DNA of 64,000 nucleotides. It comes from Rhizomys pruinosus. Its lineage: Eukaryota > Chordata > Mammalia > Rodentia > Spalacidae. The position numbers and the translations under genes are program-made. This document shows positions 55,225 to 64,000 of this stretch, piece by piece. Numbering within the stretch: the stretch's first letter is position 1; each line of letters opens with the position of its first letter. The DNA lies in NCBI GenBank assembly GCA_009823505.1, contig VZQC01013731.1, forward strand, positions 983,833-1,047,832, read 5' to 3'. The notes beneath the pieces were generated by a model. That model did no database searches and had not been told where the DNA came from. It saw only the letters and a program-made list of their open reading frames with translations.

Positions 55225-55362
55225 CAATTCTTTCTCTCTGTATATATCTCTGGCTCTTTCTTTTCTGTCTGTGTCTGTGTCTGTGTCTGTCCCTCTGGCT
55301 CTGGGTCTCTCTTTCTCTCTCTGTCTCTCTGTCTCTCTGTCACTCTGTCTCTCTCTCCAAAA
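55225..55362. repeat. Pyrimidine-rich (TCTG/TCTC)n tract
   Basis: Runs of GTCTGT and GTCTCTCT; low complexity on one strand. Confidence 0.93.
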
Positions 55363-55398
55363 TGAGCAAAGACAGAGGAGGAAAAAAATCAAGGAACA

Positions 55399-55612
55399 GG
55401 AGGCTGAAGAGATGGCTCAGTGGTTAAGAATATTGACTGCTCTTGCAGAGGACCCAGTTTCAGTTCCCAGCACCCATGTGGCACTAACAACTATCCAGGG
55501 GATCTGATGCCCTCTTCTGGCCTCCAGGGGCATTGCATGACACAGGTACACAACATACACGAAGGCAAAACACTTGTACGTGTAAAAAAATTAAATGAAA
55601 AAAATAAAAATA
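55399..55612 (+). repeat. B2 SINE, older form
   Basis: AGGCTGAAGAGATGGCTCAG head, GCCCTCTTCTGGCCTCCAGG body, A-rich tail. No internal duplication. Confidence 0.92.
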
Positions 55613-55869
55613 TATAGAGAACATAATCTTAAATTCAAGGTAGGAGAAAGAAACTGGAAGTTTGACCCCAACTATTAAACTTCTTAGTTGGGTATACTTA
55701 TATCATTGCACATAATATCAATTAATACCTCAGTGAATATGTTCTCAACCTTAAATCTGTTCTCTAAGTCAGTGTTCCCCAAACATTTCAGGTAGGTATT
55801 TAGGCATAATTTATGGGAAAACAAAGGAAGAATGTCATGGTTGAATAAATTTGAGAGAGTTTCGTTTTT

Positions 55870-56106
55870 TTTTTTTATTTTTTATTTTTGTATGTGTATG
55901 AATGTATTGTTTGCATGCAGGTCTGTGCACCCGTGTCGTGCAATGCCGCGGAGGTCAGAAGAGGGTCTCAGATTCCCCTGGAACTGGAGTTCTCCTGGAA
56001 TTGGAGTTACAGACGGTTCTTAGCCGCCATGTGGGTGCTGGGATCGAACCCGGGTCCTCTGCAAGAGCGTCGGTGCTCTTCACCGCTAGGCTATCTCTCC
56101 AGCCCC
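55870..56106 (-). repeat. B2 SINE with 17-bp internal duplication, reverse
   Basis: Perfect duplication GAGAGTTTCGTTTTT (55855-55869 and 56107-56121). Confidence 0.97.
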
Positions 56107-56474
56107 GAGAGTTTCGTTTTTACCAGTTTTAATTAGGTTTATTTGAAGCAAGACCTCTCAGTGCCACTTAAGGCAGAGAGGTATGCTTTCAGAATGTGTT
56201 CAGTGGGGGTAAAGTTCACCACATTTTCCAAATTTACTTGAGGCCAGAACCTGTTTTGCAGTTCTACAGAAGAGTCGCTATAGATTTTCTCCAGCCGCAG
56301 CTGTTTTCTACTAATCAACAGTGGGTTGGTTCTCCCATCCTCTGCCCTTGTCCCCCCTCTTCAACTACCAAAGGACTTCTCTTTCTTTACAGCTCTTTGG
56401 GATTCTCAGAAACGCCATCATAATGTCCTCTTTCTTCTCTTTGCTTGCCACCATTCCCAGAAGCTTCTAGAAGG

Positions 56475-56586
56475 CAGCAGGACCTGGTCTCACTATGGAG
56501 ACCAGGCTGGTCTCAATCTCATGGAGCTCTGTCTGCCTCTGCCTCCCAAGTGCTGGGACTAAAGGCATGTGCCAGCAGGCCCGGCT
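56475..56586 (-). repeat. Diverged B1 SINE, reverse
   Basis: GGAGACCAGGCTGGTCTCAA, TGCCTCTGCCTCCCAAGTGC and GGCCCGGC; the 3' part is lost. Confidence 0.85.
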
Positions 56587-56904
56587 AGATGGTGAATTTG
56601 ACAGCAGAGTTGTAGGTAAGCTTGTCTGGGGAGGCAGGAGAAGTGGACAAGCAGGCAGCTCTCTTGTAGGTTACACCAGGTAGACCCATGTGCATCTTGC
56701 ACTGGGCTGAGCTGTGCTGGGAGACGAACCTATGCACAATCATTCTGGAAAAATGTACTACTAACACCATGCTGTCACATACTACACTGACCATGATTTA
56801 TTTGAATTTTGAGTCTTCTAAAACATTAATTATAACCCTATGGACCATGTGATAGAGATCTTCATTCATGAATCAGACATTTGCTGAAGCTAAGAAAAGG
56901 CTAT

Positions 56905-56957
56905 ATCTATATATCTATATATATCTATATATATCTATATATATATATATATCTCCA
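56905..56957. repeat. (TATATC)n/(TA)n microsatellite
   Basis: Alternating TATATCTA units passing into pure TA. Confidence 0.93.
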
Positions 56958-56959
56958 TA

Positions 56960-59280
56960 CATACATATATACATAAATGCATCTGACATTTATAACTCTT
57001 TACATAATTGATGTAATTGTCCAAGTGCTTATGAGGAAAATAAAATGACTTCCATCTCTGCAATGGTCTCTGTGTATGTATTCTTTATGCTGCCTGCATC
57101 GAGAGGCTGGGATTACATAGGGATTTTTGTTTCTTCAAGAGAGGAGCAAAGAAATAAAAATTATATTTGCTTTATTAAAAATAAAATAAACACCCTAAAC
57201 AAAAACTCATTATTTCTACAAAATCCCCCTCCATGTCCAGCCACCAAGGGAGTCTCTGCTGCAATGGATTTCTTGAAAAAGGCTAAATCAAAGGCTGGAA
57301 AATCTTGTAGCCATTACTCTGTAATCTCTATGAATCACCAATTTGCTTTTCATGACTTTTTCTGCATTCCTTCTATATTTTGTAGTTTATTTTGTTCCAT
57401 GTTTGCAGCCACAGCTCTGCCAAGCCCTGGAGTCTAGAAACATCCAAGCAGGGAATGTGCGCACCCCACACGGCAAGCTGCTTGCCCTGGTAACAAGGCA
57501 CACATCTGACTTCCCTTCCATTCCATCTTTTTTTCTGTCTGGCACAGAGACAGGCAGAAAACAACCAGACCTAACAGTCCTGGACTGAGGCCTTAAACAT
57601 CAGGGATGCCATAGCAAGTTAGAATCCTTCCTTTCCCAGTTACTTTTAGAGAATGAAACTTTAATAAGTAAAGACCCCCCCAAAAAAATCCCCTGTAGTT
57701 GTGACCAGTTGGCTGCAACCATGTTGTGTCTTAGTGCAATAAATAGTTTACTTTAACTTAGCTTACTGAGTCTCCCCCTTCTCTCATACACAAACTATCC
57801 ACTTCTCATTTGCAAATACTACACATCTGCTTCTGAAACCACACTCTCTCTTGTTAAGCAGATATTTATTTCTCTTTCTCCCCTACATGGGGAAATAGTT
57901 TCAAAGTCAGCTAACCAGACCAGACTTCCTTGTTTGCGCACATAGATGGGTCTTTCTGGATTTGTCCTGGTCTTTCCAGCAGGGTGGGTGTCTGATATAC
58001 TCATTCAAACATCTGCTTATCAATTCATCCATCCATTTATTACTAAGTATTATTGTATATTCTATGGATTACAGACATTGGGTAAACATTGGCAATATGA
58101 TAATTAAATACATAGAATCCCTAACTTGGTGGAACTATATGGTATAATGGAAGAGACAAGTATTAGACAAAACATCACACATGCTTAAGCACTTTAATTC
58201 TAATAAAGGCTGGCAGGAGAAGTTAAGGGAGCTATGAAAGTTAATAAAAAGGGCACAAAGAACAGCATCCTATATGACCCCATTTATATACAGAATGTTC
58301 TATAGGTAGGTGTGGCAGAAGTTTGTGAGTGAGCTCAAAGTCATTGACTCTCTCTCTCCATTCACGTCTTCAGTGCTAGATTCATTCTTGGGAAATGTTC
58401 ACCTGCACCATGTATTCCATCAGCCTGAGGAACAGTGAGAGCCTTTGTTCTCCAGCTCTAGCTAAAGTCCTAACAAGGGTTTGTTTGGACTTGGTTAACA
58501 AATGCCTATTTTTTGCCTCTGTCATTAGTCAGGAAGACATGGGGAAGGAATGAGTCTCAGGCCCAATCCTCAGAATCTGAGACTGGGAAAGAGATGGCTC
58601 TGTTAGCAGATGAAAGACTGGGCAGGCCTGAGCAACATTGGTTCCCCGGGGACTTGTCAATCATCTTTGTAACATTGGAATGGAGGTTTTGTCTTGAGGG
58701 AACCAAGGTATTTCAGAATGCGGACCCATGAGTTCAACCTTTGTATACAGTGAGCAGTTGCTAGAACAGGAACAGTTCAAATGTCTCACTAAGGCTCTTT
58801 ATAGTTCTAAATTGAGTCTACTGCTTGGTTAAATACAAAACAACAAAGAGTGCTCATTAGCTATGGAGCAAGAATTTTAAATTAATAATTCATAAGTTGA
58901 TTATACAAACAAATTCACAACAATAATTATTTGTAATTTACATTGTGGGTGTGACACATTTTTTTCAGGGGTGAGGAAGATTTCTGTTTGGTTTGGTTTA
59001 TTCCCTGTGTGCAAACATCGGCTCCTGGGAATCTTAACATTCCAAGTGGAATGTGATAAAAAGTAGTCAAGGAGCTTACATCTTGGGATATTTCCACTAA
59101 TAAATGTAGAGGAGTTACAGGCAACACATTTATCTGCTAATTACTGTCATATGAAATTTGCTTTGCTAGCAGGAAAATGCAGTCACATAAACAATGGTAA
59201 ATGCATGGCAGGCATGTCTCGCTCCCTTCTCACATGCAAGCGTCATGAAGAGATCACACGCACCTTACCCTTATAGTAGA
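56960..59280. other. Unassigned spacer
   Basis: No gene is supported. 58000-58330 may hold a trace of an old mammalian repeat (CTAACTTGGTGGAACTATAT). 58870-59200 is repeat-poor and AT-rich, with CTGCTAATTACTGTCATATG-type text. Confidence 0.35.
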
Positions 59281-59293
59281 GGTATCTCCTTCC

Positions 59294-59347
59294 CTTGTGT
59301 GGAGGGAGATACCTAGGCTGCAACCTCAGTATCTCCTTCCACACAAG
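59294..59347. repeat. Short inverted repeat / hairpin
   Basis: Arms of 19 bp (59294-59312 and 59329-59347) with one mismatch and a 16-nt loop. Confidence 0.8.
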
Positions 59348-59532
59348 ACTCTGGGATCCACCACCAACTCAGTGGAGTTGGAGACTGGGAGGAGCACAAG
59401 GTGGGCTTGGGAGAGTTGCTCAACCTGACGAAGCCTTAGTTAGATTGCTTATACTTATTACAAGTGCTTGCATTTGATAAAGGACAAAATTATCAATTAT
59501 ATTAGCTATCACTTTAAGACTGTACTGAATCT

Positions 59533-59769
59533 TTTTTTTAATTTTTATTTCTGTATGTGTATGAATGTACTGTCTGCATGCAGGTTTGTGTACCCGTGTC
59601 ATGCAATGCCGTGGAGGTCAGAAGAGGGTGTCGGATTCCCCTGGAACTGGAGTTCTCCTGGAATTGGAGTTTCAGACGGTTCTCTGCCGCCATGTGGGTG
59701 CTGGGAATCGAACCCGGGTCCTCTGTAAGAGCAGTCGGCGCTCTTAACCGCTAGGCCATCTCTCCAGCC
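59533..59769 (-). repeat. B2 SINE with 17-bp internal duplication, reverse
   Basis: Perfect duplication CTGTACTGAATCT (59520-59532 and 59770-59782). Confidence 0.97.
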
Positions 59770-59782
59770 CTGTACTGAATCT

Positions 59783-61125
59783 CATATACAGGATCACCTG
59801 CACACTTTCTCTCCATTGCTGCTTAGTGGTAACGTGGGAAACAGAGGCCTTCCACTTTTGTTCTCTTTCAGACCCACTCAGTGTTTCGTAAAGATTCCTG
59901 ATTATTGGGAAACATGCCTGTTCATAAAGGGTGGAAATGCATAAACACTCGGATGGACAACTGGGTGGCTGTAAGCCATCACCAACCACCAAGGGAGATA
60001 GGACCATTCTGTCCCTTGGTATCTTTAGCAGTGACTCATGTGATAAATGCCCAAGTTTGGTTCCAGGAAAAAGTTTGTCTTTTCAGAAAAATTTCTATGT
60101 TTTCCATTGTCAGAAAACCAAAACTAAGTAAGCCAGTATGTTTCCACTTTGCATTGACTGCCAAGAAGCTTGTGCCAAAAATGTATTAGCCGAGTGTTAT
60201 AATTATCCCCCATCAGGTGCCTAAAGCCATCCACTCCTTTTGTGTCCTTCAGACATTCCCAGTTCTCTTTTATCCTTGAACAGTTTATTTTACACTGATT
60301 GAATCTGCAAAGTTCTTCCATCTCTGGCGGAAAGCTGAAAGAACTGGCCTTTTACAATCTCCTCAAACTCTAAATTTCTATGTACTCTTCAATAAAGCTC
60401 AGTGATTAGGAGGGGGAAAGTATTAGTTTTAAATAGGATGTATAGAGCTGCTGGCATCTTAGTAAGTGGGAGGCCAGGGGTGAGGAGATTTAAAATATAT
60501 TAAGAACCTACAGACTAAGCACTAGGCACTTAACCTCGAGTGTTCTTAGGCTCACCAACCTCTGAGTACTAATGAGGCCATGTTGGCATTGAGGGTTGCG
60601 TCTGCAGTTCTGTACCCCAACCCTGACAAAGAAAAAACAGTGTCACAATTCCCCAGATTTATTTCTGGGAGTCCCTAGTACAGTCTCGTGGGTATTTCAT
60701 GGGAAGCTGTAGGCAATGGGTAGAGAAGACTATTGGCTTTGCTAGCTGAGCGGGTCCCCATGGAGCCCCCTATAGAGCCTGCCCCGCAACTCCCCTTGAA
60801 GGCTCTGACCTTCCTACAGTGATGACTTCTGGGAAAATGCAAACCTCAGAACCACTTGCTGTGCCCATATATTACTATATAATCCTTTCTCTTTGGTTGG
60901 GTTGCACGAATTATGGGAAGACCATCTCCATAGCTTTCTGATGAACTAATGGTGGGTTTAATATGGGTAGAATCATCCAGGGGAAGAAAGTGAAGAGACT
61001 ACACAATTGTTTCTAGAATGCACCACATTTGGTGCATTCCAGTATGGAGACTGGAGAGGAAAGGCCGGAAAGGTAGGAACAAAACTTTATAAAAGAACGT
61101 GTTGAAAACACAAGAGAAAAACATG
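59783..61125. other. Unassigned spacer
   Basis: No repeat or exon could be supported. Confidence 0.4.
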
Positions 61126-61138
61126 CTGTATGTATTTT

Positions 61139-61516
61139 TTTTTTTCCGGTCTTTTTGAGACAGGGTCTCCCTGTAGCTCTGGCTGTCCTGGAACTTACTC
61201 TGTAGACCAGGCTGGCCTCAGAGATCCGCGTGCCTCTGCCTCCCAAGTGCTAGGATTAAAGGCATGCGCTAACACGCCCGGCATTTATTTATTTATGTAT
61301 GTGTATGAATGTACTGTCTGCATGCAAGTTTGTGCACCCGTGTCGTGCAATGCCGCGGAGGTCAGAAGAGGGTGTCGGATTACCCTGGAACTGGAGTTCT
61401 CCTGGAATTGGAGTTTCAGACGGTTCTTGCCCGCCATGTGGGTGCTGGGGATCGAACCCGGGTCCTCTGTAAGAGCGGTCGGCGCTCTTAACCGCTAGGC
61501 CATCTCTCCAGCCCCA
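61139..61516 (-). mobile_element. Composite SINE: full B2 joined to full B1, copy B
   Basis: On the minus strand B2 (61516 to 61283), with tail AAATAAATAAAT, runs directly into B1 (61282 to about 61147), then an A-tail. One duplication, CTGTATGTATTTT, encloses both (61126-61138 and 61517-61529). The junction position is the same as in the copy at 30583-30979. Confidence 0.87.
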
Positions 61517-61529
61517 CTGTATGTATTTT

Positions 61530-62976
61530 CAAACCTTCACATCCACGTGAAGCAGGTGTTACTGTTCCTCTGTGGCATAGGAAACCTCTACGCTGAGAAT
61601 GCTGGATGTGTTTTGCTCAAGAGCACAAAGCTCCTTACTGTGGAGCCGAGACTCTGAGCCAAGTCGGCTGTGCTCGGTCCTTGACACACCTGTCTGGAGT
61701 GGATGACAGATCACGCCCTTCCCGTGCCTTTCATTTTGCCAGTATCTATTTTCCAAACCTATAAGGGACTATTATTGGATCAGAATGCTTCCAAAGTCAA
61801 CTTCTTCCTCTGACAGATGCCAAAGACAGCAATTGAATGGCTTACTCTCTCCAACTTTTATCTTCTCATCTGGCAACAAGGAGAGAAGAGCTACACAGCA
61901 GATGTGAAACTAAGGTAACGTCGGGAGTTTCAGTTTTTAAAGTGATTTTCTACCAGTTCTCAAATAGATGTAAATACAATTCATGAAAAGTACAAACCAT
62001 CTGTATGTATGTACACACATATACAGGAGTGTCAGCTTTTTTTTTTTTTTTTTAGGAGTGGCAGCTTTATAGGAGAAAGCTTTGGAATTCTGTGTTCACT
62101 CTAGATACAAGCTAGCACCAATATATAAAGTAAATATGAGAATCTTTGTAATAATATACTCTCGTCACCTAAAGAAGTCTCGTTTCATCTGTGATATCTG
62201 TGGGATTGACTAGAAATATTCTGAGAATAATGTAATCAAATACTTCTTGGAGGAATAACACATTATCTGATGACTGTCAAGTTCCCCCCATCTGGTACTG
62301 CATCCCTCTTGACTTTTTAGTAAAGGGCCAGTGGCCTCTTTGGGCTCCTAAGTATCAAGGCAAGATCAGGATTGCATGGCCTGCCATGTACTGTTCTGGC
62401 CATCCTTATAAGGCATGTACTGAGGCTTCTCTCACCACCAGGAAACTTCACTTTCTCACTATCAGAGGATTTGTAGAGAGTGAAAATATCCCAAAGACAT
62501 GGCCAGTGTTTTTTTTTTTTTTTAATACCACTCAGACTGCATTCTCTCCCTCTACTCTCCCGAAAGAGAGAAGAACGATCATCAATGGCAGTGGCAGTTG
62601 CTGTAAAGCAACACCTAGAGCCGGCTTCACGCTCAGGAGAAAATGCTCCGTCTCCTCCTCGTGGAGCCAATGTTTTTAATATTGATGTAAAGCCATGGAA
62701 CCTTTTGTGTGTATACATGAATGTAACAAGTTGGAAAAATATTACCATGATATTTGACATCTTAATCCCTCACAAGGAGGAAGCCATCATTGTCTGGAAA
62801 ACACCTTGGTAAACATGCTTGGGATATGACATCAGTGGGAGGCAAGACCTCGGAGCAGAATGAACACACACTAGTCTGGAAGAAGGTCAGGGTGAATCTC
62901 TGTTTTTCTTCCTTAATGGGCACAGGTGAGAAAAGTGAGGAGAAAAAAAGAACAGTGTGAGGGGAACAAGCAATTA
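61530..62976. other. Unassigned spacer
   Basis: T-runs lie at 62038-62054 and 62510-62522. The 147-codon minus ORF at 62317-62760 has no motif. Confidence 0.4.
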
Positions 62977-62980
62977 AAAT

Positions 62981-64000
62981 GATGATGCCATACATGTATG
63001 TGGGGATGATGCCATACATGTATGAGGGGATGATGCCTATACATGTATGTGGGGATGATGCCATACATGTATGTGGGGATGATGCCTATACATGTATGTG
63101 GGGATGATGCCATACATGTATGTGGGGATGATGCCTATACATGTATGTGGGGATGATGCCATACATGTATGTGGGGATGATGCCTATACATGTATGTGGG
63201 GATGATGCCAAACATGTATGTGGGGATGATGCCTATACATGTATGTGGGGATGATGCCATACATGTATGTGGGGATGATGCCTATACATGTATGTGGGGA
63301 TGATGCCATACATGTATGTGGGGATGATGCCTATACATGTATGTGGGGATGATGCCATACATGTATGTGGGGATGATGCCTATACATGTATGTGGGGATG
63401 ATGCCATACATGTATGTGGGGATGATGCCTATACATGTATGTGGGGATGATGCCATACATGTATGTGGGGATGATGCCTATACATGTATGTGGGGATGAT
63501 GCCATACATGTATGTGGGGATGATGCCTATACATGTATGTGGGGATGATGCCATACATGTATGTGGGGATGATGCCTATACATGTATGTGGGGATGATGC
63601 CATACATGTATGTGGGGATGATGCCTATACATGTATGTGGGGATGATGCCATACATGTATGTGGGGATGATGCCTATACATGTATGTGGGGATGATGCCA
63701 TACATGTATGTGGGGATGATGCCTATACATGTATGTGGGGATGATGCCAAACATGTATGTGGGGATGATGCCTATACATGTATGTGGGGATGATGCCTAT
63801 ACATGTATGTGGGGATGATGCCATACATGTATGTGGGGATAATGCCTATACATGTATGTGGGGATGATGCCTATACATGTATGTGGGGATGATGCCATAC
63901 ATGTATGTGGGGATGATGCCTATACATGTATGTGGGGATGATGCCTATACATGTATGTGGGGATGATGCCATACATGTATGTGGGGATGATGCCTATACA
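62981..64000. repeat. Minisatellite with alternating 24/25-bp units, open at window edge
   Basis: The unit GATGATGCC(T)ATACATGT then ATGTGGG is 24 bp without and 25 bp with the extra T. After two 24-bp units they mostly alternate (49-bp dimer), about 41 units in all. From about 63750 the order changes to 25-25-24. Each unit carries the palindrome ATACATGTAT. The array continues beyond 64000. Confidence 0.98.

Noticed and set aside
54980..55507. 175-codon ORF
   Set aside because: It crosses a pyrimidine simple repeat and ends in a B2 head.
52683..61498. A family of similar 60-120-codon ORFs (MYCLHA.../MYECTVCMQVCAPV...) repeated across the window
   Set aside because: They are translations of B2 SINE copies in different frames and strands; each coincides with a B2 and its target duplications.
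62762..63113. ORFs with repeated TYMYG/HHPH motifs at the minisatellite
   Set aside because: Repeat translation of the tandem array, with frame changes every 49 bp; not a gene.
62981..64000. CRISPR-like array
   Set aside because: There are no unique spacers; units are contiguous 24/25-bp minisatellite repeats in a mammalian genome.

Overview
This window is mammalian, and more precisely muroid rodent, intergenic DNA. The evidence is the mix of dispersed repeats: B1 (7SL-derived), B2, B3 and ID/B4-type (tRNA-derived) SINEs, rodent-type L1 3' ends, and old MIR and Tigger-like fossils. The B2 copies carry a 17-bp internal duplication that I do not associate with mouse B2, so a non-Mus muroid is likely; I cannot name the genus. 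I could support no host protein-coding exon, tRNA, rRNA, snoRNA or CpG island. Nearly every short ORF is a translation of a SINE, L1 or simple repeat.

The only real coding content is one near full-length class II (betaretrovirus-like) endogenous retrovirus, a provirus on the minus strand at 6411-13456. It has two 369-bp LTRs, a perfect 6-bp target duplication (CTTAAC), a divergent Lys3-like primer site, a polypurine tract, and the order gag - pro (dUTPase, aspartic protease, G-patch) - pol (RT, RNase H, integrase) - env remnant. Two -1 frameshift heptamers lie exactly where the reading frames require them. It is broken by a frame-shifting 58-bp tandem duplication and one stop in gag, one stop in pol, and loss of most of the env surface region. 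It sits inside a B2 SINE. The LTRs differ at 17 sites, and 15 of these fit CpG decay, which suggests a young, methylated insertion.

Layout. 1-6.4 kb: SINEs, a TcMar fossil and two copies of a rodent repeat called X here. 6.4-13.5 kb: the provirus. 13.5-39.5 kb: mostly old single-copy DNA (including a conserved-element candidate near 14.5-15.2 kb) with scattered SINEs, L1 tails, MIRs and LTR-like fossils. 39.5-49.7 kb: an old plus-strand L1 repeatedly invaded by SINEs. 49.8-62.9 kb: L1 3' ends and many young B2s, including a head-to-head inverted pair. 62.98-64.0 kb: a minisatellite with 24/25-bp alternating units that runs off the window edge.

The most novel-looking signal is a set of composite SINEs in which B2 and B1 behave as one retroposed unit inside a single target duplication. 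One type is a B2 head of about 90 nt joined to B1 (44.5 and 45.8 kb). The other is full B2 joined to full B1 (30.6 and 61.1 kb). Repeat family names come from recognised sequence features and were not checked against a library, so boundaries are approximate unless a target duplication is given.
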